A DNA stretch of 64,000 bases, from positions 496,001 to 560,000 of the forward strand of contig CAZPUQ010000001.1 of NCBI GenBank assembly GCA_964589785.1, given 5' to 3'. Shown here in pieces: positions 34,577 through 42,133 of this stretch. The translations under genes were made by a program, and so were the position numbers. The DNA comes from JAGVSR01 sp964589785 (GTDB lineage Bacteria; Pseudomonadota; Alphaproteobacteria; Rhizobiales; Hyphomicrobiaceae). The notes beneath the pieces are model-generated. The model saw only the letters and a list, made by a program, of their open reading frames with translations. It had not been told where the DNA came from and did no database searches. Each line of letters opens with the position of its first letter. The stretch's first letter is position 1.

Positions 34577-35350
34577 TCAGCAGGCCGACTCCTCGAAGAT
34601 CGGGGCCTCGAAGATCGGCGCGTCGGCGTGGGTTTCGGCGATGGCCACGTCCTCGGCCGTGCGCACGGTCCAGGCGAACAGCGGCAGATGCGTCACCTCG
34701 CGCACGTAGCGCGTGACGGGCGTCGGCAGCGTTCCGACCTCATAGGCATAGAAGGAAGGCGCCGCCGGCCCCGACTCGAGGAGGTTGGCGAGCCGCTCGG
34801 CGCGCTCCTCGCTGATCTTGTCGGCCCACCAACGCTCGCCGTGCTCGTCCCTGTAGCCGCCCGAGACGATCCCGCGCGGGATCTCCGTGGCAAGCTCGCG
34901 CAGCACCGTCATCACGTCGGGGTCGAACGACATGAGCGCAACCGCGCCCTCGTAGTCGAGCGAGCGGCGAGCGATCTCGGCGAGAAAGGGCACGTTGGGC
35001 GGGTCCCATTCGCTCTTGACCTCGACCAGCAGCGGCACGCGTCCGCCGACGAGCGACAGGGCCTCCTCGAAGGTGAGGACCGCGGCGCCGCCGGTGCGGT
35101 AGGAAAGGCTCCTCAGATCGGACTGGGAGAGGTCGCCGAGGCGGCCCTCTCCCGTCAGCAGCCGCTCGATCGTCTCGTCGTGGAAGACGACCGGCAGGCC
35201 GCCGCGCGCGGGCCTCAGGTCGCATTCGATGCCGAAGCCCTGCGCGATGGCCGCCGCGAACGCGTCGGCCGAGTTCTCGACCCGGCCCGCCGCGGCGTCG
35301 TGCAGCCCGCGGTGGGCAATGGGCCTCACGAACTGGACACGGTCGAGCAT
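34577..35350 (-). CDS. Glycerophosphodiester phosphodiesterase
   Basis: A 257-residue GDPD: IAHRGLHDAAAGRVENS (catalytic His and Glu/Asn near 12-28), the ECDLRPARGGLPVVFHD metal-binding segment and LLVEVKSEW. It releases an alcohol and glycerol-3-phosphate from glycerophosphodiesters; no signal peptide, so cytosolic. The C-terminus contains APIFE twice, encoded by a 15-base tandem duplication. It starts 11 bases after ridA on the same strand. Confidence 0.92.
   Translation of the reverse strand: MLDRVQFVRPIAHRGLHDAAAGRVENSADAFAAAIAQGFGIECDLRPARGGLPVVFHDETIERLLTGEGRLGDLSQSDLRSLSYRTGGAAVLTFEEALSLVGGRVPLLVEVKSEWDPPNVPFLAEIARRSLDYEGAVALMSFDPDVMTVLRELATEIPRGIVSGGYRDEHGERWWADKISEERAERLANLLESGPAAPSFYAYEVGTLPTPVTRYVREVTHLPLFAWTVRTAEDVAIAETHADAPIFEAPIFEESAC
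34591..34620. repeat. 15-base tandem duplication in the GDPD C-terminus
   Basis: Two adjacent 15-base copies (CCTCGAAGATCGG plus GG or CG) differ at one base and encode APIFE twice, without shifting the frame. Confidence 0.75.
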
Positions 35351-35361
35351 CGTTTTGCGTC

Positions 35362-35826
35362 TCAGCCGATCAGCAGGATGGCATCGACTTCGACGGCGGT
35401 GTTGCCTGGCAGGCCCGACGCGCCGACGGCCGCGCGCGTATGGCGGCCCTTCTCGCCAAGAACCTCGACCATGAGATCGGACGCGCCGTTGATGACGGCG
35501 GGATGGTCCGCGAAGCCGGCTTTCGCGTTGACGTAGCCCGTGAGGCGCACGACCTGCGCGATGCGCTCGAGCGAGCCGAGCGCGGCCTTGGCCTGGGCGA
35601 GGATGTTGAGGGCGCAGAGCCGGGCTGCCTTCTGCCCATCCGCGACCGTCAGATCGCTGCCCACGGACCCGGTCACCACATGGCCGTCGGCCGCCTTGGC
35701 GATTTGCCCGGATACGAACAAAAGGTTGCCCGCGACGAGCGCCGGCACGTAGTTCGCGACGGGAACAGGTGCCGGCGGCAGCTCGAGGCCCAGCTTCTGC
35801 AACCTTGCCTCGATCTCGCCTGCCAT
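35362..35826 (-). CDS. RidA-family protein
   Basis: A 154-residue YjgF/YER057c/UK114-family protein with LFVSGQIAKAADGHVV, an ALNILAQAKAALGSLERI helix and NGASDLMVEVLGEKGRHTRAAVGASGLPG. The Arg in GRHTRAAVG matches the imine-substrate Arg of RidA. These enzymes hydrolyse reactive enamine/imine intermediates of PLP enzymes, although this longer subgroup is less well characterised. It heads the run with GDPD. Confidence 0.88.
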   Translation of the reverse strand: MAGEIEARLQKLGLELPPAPVPVANYVPALVAGNLLFVSGQIAKAADGHVVTGSVGSDLTVADGQKAARLCALNILAQAKAALGSLERIAQVVRLTGYVNAKAGFADHPAVINGASDLMVEVLGEKGRHTRAAVGASGLPGNTAVEVDAILLIG

Positions 35827-35937
35827 ATGTGATCTCCTTGATGCTGAGGTGGCAAACGCCTAGTTTGTGGATCACGTTGTCAGCCGTTCCCGCCGATTTT
35901 GCAACGGTCGCGATACGGCCGGCCTCAAGGATGAAGA

Positions 35938-36870
35938 ATGCGCGCACCCCTGGCCGGACCGGCCGTTCTTGCACTGCTGTCGCTCGTCGGCGGCTCCGGT
36001 GCCTCCTCTGCGCCGGCCGACGCGGGTGCGGTGTCCGCCGCCCCCGTGAAGCTGCAGCCGCACCGGGCCATCTACGACGTCTCGCTCGATGAAGCGGGGC
36101 CGGCGACCAGCATCGGCAGCATCACCGGGCGCGTCGTGTACGAGCTGATGGGCAGCGCCTGCGAGGGCTATGCGCAGAACATGCGCTTCGTCACGGAGAC
36201 GACGAACAGCGAAGGCCAGTCGTCGCTGACCGACCTGCGAACATCGAGCTGGGAGGACGCGCCGGCACGGCGAATGCGGTTCTCCTCGTCCACCTACGGC
36301 AACGAGCAGCTTCTCGACCAGACGCAGGGAACGGCGACGAAGTCGGGCGCCAGCGGCGGATCGTCGAAGCCCGCGGCGCCGGCGGCCAGGGTGTCCGACC
36401 AGCCCAAGGCGGCCCGGGACGCTCTCGCCATCGAGGTGACGAAGCCCGCGCGCAAGTCGGCGCGCATCGGCGAGCCGGTCTTCTTCCCGATCGATCATTC
36501 GGTCGCCATGATCCGCGATGCGCGCGAGGGGCGGCGGATGTTCACGGGCAACCTGTATGACGGCTCGGAAGGCGGCGAGAAGTACTACTTCACCGCAGCC
36601 TCCATCGGTCCCGCCGCCGCCTCCGAAACCTTGCAGCGGTTCGCAAAAGAAGGGGAGACCTCGCGGTTCGCCGGCGTGCGCTCGTGGCCGATCGCCATTG
36701 CCTATTTCAAACCCGAGGCGGGCCACACCGATCAGTTGCCGATGTACGAGATGTTCTTCCGGTTCCACGACAACGGCATCACGTCGGAGCTCGTCATCGA
36801 CCACGGGGACTACCGGCTGAAGGGCGAGCTCAAGGAGCTGACGCTGCTCGAGCAGAGTCCCTGTCCTTAA
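35938..36870 (+). CDS. eipB: EipB/DUF1849 periplasmic cell-envelope integrity protein
   Basis: A 310-residue exported protein: signal peptide (about 1-28), then a DUF1849 domain with HRAIYDVSLDEAG, ITGRVVYELMGSACEGYAQN, MRFSSSTYGN and SWPIAIAYF segments. The Cys in SACEGY and the C-terminal Cys (QSPCP) fit the disulfide known in Brucella EipB. EipB is a periplasmic beta-spiral protein needed for envelope integrity. An insert of about 30 Ser/Ala/Lys-rich residues near 138-165 is unusual. It converges with the ROK kinase gene. Confidence 0.9.
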   Translation: MRAPLAGPAVLALLSLVGGSGASSAPADAGAVSAAPVKLQPHRAIYDVSLDEAGPATSIGSITGRVVYELMGSACEGYAQNMRFVTETTNSEGQSSLTDLRTSSWEDAPARRMRFSSSTYGNEQLLDQTQGTATKSGASGGSSKPAAPAARVSDQPKAARDALAIEVTKPARKSARIGEPVFFPIDHSVAMIRDAREGRRMFTGNLYDGSEGGEKYYFTAASIGPAAASETLQRFAKEGETSRFAGVRSWPIAIAYFKPEAGHTDQLPMYEMFFRFHDNGITSELVIDHGDYRLKGELKELTLLEQSPCP

Positions 36871-36879
36871 GTCCTCGCC

Positions 36880-37803
36880 TCAGATAGGGGGCCAGAGCCA
36901 CGCCGCGCCGCGCACGCCGCTCGCGTCCCCCCAGCGGGGCGGCAGGACGGTGACGCGCGTATCGTCCGCGAAGATGTGCGGCGCCATCAGTTCCGGCAGG
37001 CGATCGTAAAGGTGGGTGAGCCGGGACAGGCCCCCGCCGAGGACGATGACGTCCGGATCGAGGATATTGACGACGGCCGCCAGGCCCCGCGCCAGGCGGT
37101 CCGCGTGGCGCGCGAGCGTCGCCTCGGCGGCCGCGTCACTGTCGGCCTCGCGCCGGGCAAGCGCCGTCGCATCCGTTCGTTCCCCTGTCGCGCGCTGATG
37201 ATCGGCCGCGAGGCCCGGTCCGGAGACCCAGGTCTCCATGCAGCCCTCGCGCCCGCACCAACAGAGAGGTCCCGGCCATTCGTCGGCCAGAGGCCAGGGC
37301 AGCGGATTGTGGCCCCACTCGCCGCCGATGCCCCGCGGTCCGTCCATCAGGCGCTTGTCGACGACGAAGCCGCTGCCGCAGCCGGTGCCGAGGATGATGC
37401 CGAGCACGCGCTGATGATTGCGCCCGGCGCCGTCGACCGCCTCGGACAGGGCAAAGCAGTTGGCATCGTTGGCGAGGCGGACGCGAGGGCCGAGCCGCTG
37501 GGTGAGGTCGTCCGCCAGCGCGCGGCCGTTGAGCCAGGTCGAGTTGGCATTCTGCACGCGGCCCGTGAGGGGCGAGAGCGAGCCCGGCATGCCAATGCCG
37601 ACCGGCGTCCCGTGGCCGCCGGTCTGCGCCTCGAGGCCGGCCACGACCTCGCAGAGGCTGAGCAGGGACGTCGCGTAATCGCCTTGCGGGGCCGGCACGC
37701 GGATCTCGGCGCAGGTGCGGCCGGCAGCGTCGATCGCCAGGCCCGCGATCTTGGTGCCGCCGAGGTCGATGCCGATCCGGATGCCGGTGGCCAGTCCGCT
37801 CAA
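36880..37803 (-). CDS. ROK-family sugar kinase
   Basis: A 307-residue ROK kinase (fructokinase/glucokinase-like): N-terminal phosphate loop GIDLGGTKIAG, NDANCFALSEA with the catalytic Asp, GTGCGSGFVVD, GEWGHNPLPWP and the zinc motif CWCGREGCMETWVSG. The substrate is probably fructose or another hexose. The likely start is a TTG that overlaps the DUF3572 stop (TTGA), preceded by GGAGACGGGG, suggesting translational coupling. Confidence 0.87.
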   Translation of the reverse strand: MSGLATGIRIGIDLGGTKIAGLAIDAAGRTCAEIRVPAPQGDYATSLLSLCEVVAGLEAQTGGHGTPVGIGMPGSLSPLTGRVQNANSTWLNGRALADDLTQRLGPRVRLANDANCFALSEAVDGAGRNHQRVLGIILGTGCGSGFVVDKRLMDGPRGIGGEWGHNPLPWPLADEWPGPLCWCGREGCMETWVSGPGLAADHQRATGERTDATALARREADSDAAAEATLARHADRLARGLAAVVNILDPDVIVLGGGLSRLTHLYDRLPELMAPHIFADDTRVTVLPPRWGDASGVRGAAWLWPPI

Positions 37804-38114
37804 CCCCGTCTCCCGTCTCCGGCATCGGCCTCGAGTAGCGCGCGGGCCGCGGGGACCGTTTCCGGGTCGGTGCCGGCGTGGCCCGCGAAGACGAGCAGGA
37901 GCGACTCCTCGCCGAGCAGGTAGTCGAGCGCCGCCGCCTGGACGGGTGCGGTGTCCGCCGCCGTCCGCAGCCCGTCCGGGTCGAGGCCGGTCAACGCCAG
38001 GAAGCGTCCGAGCCGGCCCGGATCCTCGGCCAGGAAGGCCAGCGCGCGCAGCGCCAGCGTCTCGGCGTCCTCGCGGGTTAAGGTTTTGCGGCGTCCGGAC
38101 TTCAGCGCACACAT
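37800..38114 (-). CDS. DUF3572 protein
   Basis: A 104-residue, mainly helical protein: LTREDAETLALRALAFLAEDPGRL, then FLALTGLDPDGLR and a LDYLLGEESLLLVFA segment, the usual DUF3572 pattern. The family is nearly confined to alphaproteobacteria and often lies beside divK; its function is unknown. It overlaps the ROK kinase start and diverges from divK. Confidence 0.85.
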   Translation of the reverse strand: MCALKSGRRKTLTREDAETLALRALAFLAEDPGRLGRFLALTGLDPDGLRTAADTAPVQAAALDYLLGEESLLLVFAGHAGTDPETVPAARALLEADAGDGRRG

Positions 38115-38259
38115 TCCATTTACCTTCGCTGCGACGGCGGCGGGGCACTTACCCCTTTGTTTTAAACTGTTGGTTACTGCTTCATGCGCAAATTGTGATC
38201 AAGGCGCCCCTAACCAGAATCGGTGCATGACGGTCCGGGCAGAGGTGGATTAACCCGCA

Positions 38260-38694
38260 ATGGGCTACCAGGATCAAGGCTTGGCCGTCGAGGAGCGCCC
38301 GCGCGAGAGCCGCGCCGGCAAGAAGCTCGTCCTCATCGTGGAGGACAACGAGCTCAACATGAAGCTGTTCACGGACCTGCTCGACGCCCACGGGTACGCC
38401 ACCATCCAGACCCGAAACGGCTTCGATGCGATCGCCCTGGCGCGCCAGCACCGGCCCGACCTCATCCTCATGGACATCCAGTTGCCGGAGGTCTCGGGTC
38501 TCGAGGTGACGAAGTGGCTGAAGGAGGATGACGAGCTGCGCCGCATCCCCGTGGTTGCGGTCACCGCCTTCGCCATGAAGGGCGACGAGGAGCGCATCCG
38601 CTCCGGCGGATGCGAGGCCTACGTGTCGAAGCCGATCTCCGTGATGATGTTTCTCGATACCGTCAACCGGTTCGCCGGAGCGCCGCGCAGCTAG
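38260..38694 (+). CDS. divK: Single-domain response regulator DivK
   Basis: A 144-residue receiver: VEDNELNMKLF acid region, phospho-acceptor Asp72 in ILMDIQLPEVSG, VAVTAFAMKGDEERI and the Lys in VSKPIS. In Caulobacter DivK links the PleC/DivJ kinases to CckA and thereby to CtrA. The chosen start gives about 20 extra N-terminal residues compared with standard DivK; GAGGTGG precedes it at slightly long spacing. pleD follows after 39 bases, the conserved divK-pleD arrangement. Confidence 0.93.
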   Translation: MGYQDQGLAVEERPRESRAGKKLVLIVEDNELNMKLFTDLLDAHGYATIQTRNGFDAIALARQHRPDLILMDIQLPEVSGLEVTKWLKEDDELRRIPVVAVTAFAMKGDEERIRSGGCEAYVSKPISVMMFLDTVNRFAGAPRS

Positions 38695-38733
38695 CCCAGC
38701 TCAGAATTTGAGTATCCCGAGTTCATCAGAAAC

Positions 38734-40104
38734 ATGACCGCCCGCGTTCTCGTCGTCGATGACATCCTGGCCAACGTGAAGCTGCTCGAAGCCCGGCTTT
38801 CCGCCGAGTATTTCGAGGTGGTGACGGCGTTCAACGGAGCCGACGCGCTGGAGATCTGCGCCAGCCAGCGCATCGACGTCGTCCTTCTCGATGTTATGAT
38901 GCCGGGCATGGACGGCTTCGAGGTCTGCCGGCGCATCAAGTCGAACCCCGTCACGCAGTACATTCCCGTGATCATGGTCACGGCGCTCGACCAGTCCTCC
39001 GACAAGGTGCAGGGGCTCGAGAGCGGCGCCGACGATTTCCTGACCAAGCCCGTCGACGATATTGCGCTCATCACGCGGGTGAAGAACCTCGCGCGGCTGA
39101 AGATGCTGAACGACGAGATGCTGATGCGCGCCTCCACCTCGCGCCAGATGGGTCTCAGCGACAGCGCCGCGCTGCAGAAGGCGCTGAATTTCCGCGCCGG
39201 ACGCATCCTGCTCGTCGACGATCATCCCCGCTCCGCGACGCGGCTCGTCGAGGCCCTGTCGAAGACGCACGACACGTTCGTCGAGCGCGACCCTCAGGCG
39301 GCACTCCTGAAGCTTGCCGAGCACAATTTCGACCTGCTCGTCGTCAGCCTGAGCCTGGCCAACGCGGACGGCCTGCGGCTCTGCTCGCAGGTCAGATCGC
39401 TCGACCGGACGCGGCACCTGCCGATCATCATTCTCGTCGAGCCTGGCGATGAGGCCCGCCTGCTGCGCGGCATGGACATGGGCGTCAACGACTACCTGAT
39501 GCGCCCCATCGACCGCCACGAGATGCTGGCGCGCATCAAGACCCAGATCAAGCGCAAGCGGTTCAGCGATTATCTGCGCAACCGTCTCGAGGAGAGCGTC
39601 GAGCTCGCCATCACCGACCCGCTGACGGGGCTGCACAACCGCCGCTACATGGAAAGCCATCTGCGGACGCTGGTGGAGGAATCGATCCGCTCCGGCCGGC
39701 CGCTGTCGATCCTCGTCGCCGACATCGACCACTTCAAGCGCGTGAACGATACGCACGGCCATGACGGCGGCGACGTCGTGCTCAAGGAGTTCGCAGCTCG
39801 CCTCAAGCGCAACACGCGCGGCATCGATCTGGCCTGCCGGCTGGGCGGCGAGGAATTCCTGATCATCATGCCGGAGACCGATCTGGCGCGCGCCTATCAG
39901 GTCGGCGAGCGCACGCGCGCGATGGTGGCCTCCGAGCCGTTCCAGCTCCGCCCCGACCTCAAGATCAGGGTGACGGCAAGCGTCGGGCTGGCGACGCTGG
40001 AAAGCCCCGACGATACGCCCGAGACGATCTTCAAGCGGGCCGATCTTGCTCTTTATGCTGCCAAGCGGCGCGGCCGCAACCGCGTCGCCGCCGATGCAGC
40101 GTAG
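38734..40104 (+). CDS. pleD: Response regulator diguanylate cyclase PleD
   Basis: A 456-residue PleD: first receiver (1-120, phospho-acceptor Asp53 in LLDVMMPGMDG, Lys in TKPVDD), a second degenerate receiver (about 155-275, with VVSLSL in place of the Asp), and a GGDEF domain (about 295-450). The active site GGEEF is at 371-375 and the product-inhibition site RxxD at 362-365, so the enzyme should make and be feedback-inhibited by cyclic di-GMP. In Caulobacter it drives the swarmer-to-stalked transition. It is probably co-transcribed with divK. Confidence 0.95.
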   Translation: MTARVLVVDDILANVKLLEARLSAEYFEVVTAFNGADALEICASQRIDVVLLDVMMPGMDGFEVCRRIKSNPVTQYIPVIMVTALDQSSDKVQGLESGADDFLTKPVDDIALITRVKNLARLKMLNDEMLMRASTSRQMGLSDSAALQKALNFRAGRILLVDDHPRSATRLVEALSKTHDTFVERDPQAALLKLAEHNFDLLVVSLSLANADGLRLCSQVRSLDRTRHLPIIILVEPGDEARLLRGMDMGVNDYLMRPIDRHEMLARIKTQIKRKRFSDYLRNRLEESVELAITDPLTGLHNRRYMESHLRTLVEESIRSGRPLSILVADIDHFKRVNDTHGHDGGDVVLKEFAARLKRNTRGIDLACRLGGEEFLIIMPETDLARAYQVGERTRAMVASEPFQLRPDLKIRVTASVGLATLESPDDTPETIFKRADLALYAAKRRGRNRVAADAA

Positions 40105-40663
40105 AAGGAAAGACTTGATTGCGTTAGCGAAACGCGCCGGGTGAGCGCGGTCACCCTGGCCGCTGATGGTAAATAGAACGCGGCGTAATTTCGCCGCAAC
40201 ACGTCAAGAGAATTCCTTGAAACCGGGCCGATCCTCTGTCACATTCGGCCAAGCAAGAACTCAGAGTACCGCTCAATTTTTCGTCGGCGGAAAGTTAGTC
40301 GGCCGAAAGATGGAGCCTGCCCGAGACATGGAGGCGCGCGTCGGCGCCGCCTCGCGAAACACGACGGCTTCTTTTGCGCACCCCTTCCACTTCGGAACCC
40401 TTGGCCGGACAGGTAGTGCGCGCGAAGCAGGAGAGATACCAGGCAGGACGTCAACGCCCTCTATGACCATTGCCTGGTGACGACGCCAGGGTCCGTGATC
40501 TTCTCGGAATGCTAACCCCGCTGCCGAGCGGTTACGGATCCTGGTCCCTCTTTCAAAAATCAGCGATAGGACAGGCAGCCCATCGGGCAGAGCCGGCTTG
40601 AGGCGCCGCCGCACGGCACGGGCCTTTGGCCCGGTCTTGCGAACGGTTCGCCGCTACGGCCGG
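40105..40663. other. Gap between pleD and rpmG, nothing recognised
   Basis: About 560 bases between convergent genes. Parts are less GC-rich than the flanks. I found no gene, no structured RNA and no exact stress promoter; GGAAC at about 40397 lacks a CGTT partner. Confidence 0.4.
40619..40633 (-). terminator. Short hairpin after rpmG
   Basis: CGGGCC/GGCCCG with a 3-base loop, 30 bases beyond the rpmG stop. It lacks a T-run. Confidence 0.4.
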
Positions 40664-40831
40664 CTACTTGATCTTCGTTTCCTTGAACTCGACGTGCTTG
40701 CGCGCGACCGGATCGTACTTCTTGAAGACGAGCTTTTCCGTCGCCGTGCGCGGGTTCTTCTTGGTCACATAGAAAAAGCCTGTGCCGGCAGTCGACAGGA
40801 GCTTGATCTTCTGCGTGACGGGCTTGGCCAT
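40664..40831 (-). CDS. rpmG: 50S ribosomal protein L33
   Basis: A 55-residue basic protein beginning MAKPVTQKIKLLSTAGTGFF, with YVTKKNPRT, a KYDPVARKHVEFKETKIK end and no cysteine. This is the zinc-independent form of L33, a component of the large ribosomal subunit near the tRNA exit site. The gene lies last in the rnr-DUF983-NUDIX-rpmG series. A GTCTCCCGCC leader gives only a weak ribosome site. Confidence 0.95.
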   Translation of the reverse strand: MAKPVTQKIKLLSTAGTGFFYVTKKNPRTATEKLVFKKYDPVARKHVEFKETKIK

Positions 40832-40908
40832 GGCGGGAGACCTTCAGAGAAACAAAAGGGGTTCGGGATGCGCGGGAAGCCGGGAACATACGGACTGGAC
40901 GCCCGAAG

Positions 40909-41634
40909 TCAAGCCAACCCGCCGCGCTGAGACAACAACGCCCGCCGGAATGATCCCGACCGCCAGAAATAGAAGGGAATCTCGAGGTTGGGGCCACCGG
41001 CGAGCGCCCGCTCCAGGTCGCGCAGGACCATCCGCGTGATCGATGGCAGGTCGTAGGCCGAGACCGCTTCGAGACCGAACCAGCCAACCTCTGCAAGCTC
41101 GCCGTCCGTTCGCGGGAAGACCGCGCGCACGGCCGAGGCGTCGGCCAGGAAGAAGCGCGTGTCGTAGCGCCGCGGACGGCCCGGTGGGGTGATGGCGCGG
41201 GCGACGAACCGCAACCGGCCAAGATCCGGCCGCACGCCCGAACTCACAAGTCGCGGCCAGTCGATGGCAGCATAGGCGTCCGGGGACGGAGGCGCCCCGT
41301 CGACGGCGACGAGATAGCCCGTCTCCTCAAATGTCTCGCGGATCGCGGCGGTCGCGAACGCGCGGGCGCTGCGGGCCGGATCGGGACCCCCGCGCGCGCC
41401 CCTGAGCAGACAGCCCGCATCGTGGCGCGGGAGCGCGCCGACGGGCTCCGGCCCGGCGTCCGAGGCCTCGAGGCGGCCGCCCGGGAACACATACTTGTCG
41501 GGCAGAAACACCGCGTCGGGCCGCCGGCGCCCCATCAGCAGTCGCGGCTGCGCGTCGCTGCGGTCGACGACGATGAGCGTCGCGGCGAGCAAGGGCCGGC
41601 CCACGAAGGCAGCGGGTGCAGGCTTCGGGGTCAC
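40909..41634 (-). CDS. NUDIX hydrolase, long form
   Basis: A 241-residue NUDIX protein. An early YVFPGGRLEASDAG is followed by about 35 extra residues and then RETFEETGYLV, so the NUDIX box carries an insertion, as in NUDT7/NUDT19-type coenzyme A or nucleotide-sugar hydrolases. The substrate is unknown. The start is a GTG that overlaps the stop codon of the DUF983 gene (GTGA), so translation is probably coupled. Confidence 0.83.
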   Translation of the reverse strand: MTPKPAPAAFVGRPLLAATLIVVDRSDAQPRLLMGRRRPDAVFLPDKYVFPGGRLEASDAGPEPVGALPRHDAGCLLRGARGGPDPARSARAFATAAIRETFEETGYLVAVDGAPPSPDAYAAIDWPRLVSSGVRPDLGRLRFVARAITPPGRPRRYDTRFFLADASAVRAVFPRTDGELAEVGWFGLEAVSAYDLPSITRMVLRDLERALAGGPNLEIPFYFWRSGSFRRALLSQRGGLA

Positions 41635-42074
41635 GCGTGCGGGGCCGGCTGCGGCTCGGGGTCCGGCTCGTCGGCCTCGCCGCCGAAGCCGTGCATGCGC
41701 AGGGCCCACTGCAGCCCGACGAGCCCGCCCTTCACTCTCGGCAGCAGCCACAGGCTCAGGATGACCGTGAGCGGCAGCCAGATGACGAGGTGGACCCACG
41801 TTGCGGGTGCGAGCGTCTGCTCGAGCAGGAGGAGGCCGCCGACGACGATGTGGCCGACGATGAACATGGTGAAGTAGGGCGGGGCATCGTCTGCGCGCTG
41901 GTGATGCAGCTCCTCGCCGCAATTGGCGCAGACCGGGACGACCTTCAGGTACGAGGTGTAAAGCGCTCCCTTGCCGCACGCGGGGCACGTGCAGCGGAGG
42001 CCTTTGAGGACGGCACCGGGCCACGAGCGGTCGTTGGCCGGCGCCGCGGGATCGTTCGAGTAATATTGTTCCAT
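41631..42074 (-). CDS. DUF983 membrane protein
   Basis: A 147-residue protein: N-terminal zinc ribbon with CPACG and CANCG, then two membrane helices (about 68-86 and 95-112) and an acidic Pro-rich tail. DUF983 proteins are inner-membrane proteins of unknown role, widespread in alphaproteobacteria and often next to rnr, as here. The ATG giving MEQYYSND was chosen because it starts the family-like sequence; the ribosome site is weak. Confidence 0.85.
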   Translation of the reverse strand: MEQYYSNDPAAPANDRSWPGAVLKGLRCTCPACGKGALYTSYLKVVPVCANCGEELHHQRADDAPPYFTMFIVGHIVVGGLLLLEQTLAPATWVHLVIWLPLTVILSLWLLPRVKGGLVGLQWALRMHGFGGEADEPDPEPQPAPHA

Positions 42075-42133
42075 GTCAGGGAAAGTGGCCTCATCGCCCA
42101 CGAGCGTCAAGCGCGGCACGGGCTCGCGTCGTC

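Noticed and set aside
34577..35974. GDPD fused to an N-terminal 200-residue domain
   Set aside because: The extra part is the ridA gene read in the wrong frame; a normal GDPD start lies at 35350.
38162..38176. CtrA box upstream of divK (TTAA-N7-GTTA)
   Set aside because: The second half-site misses consensus at two positions, so I did not list it, although divK is CtrA-regulated in Caulobacter.
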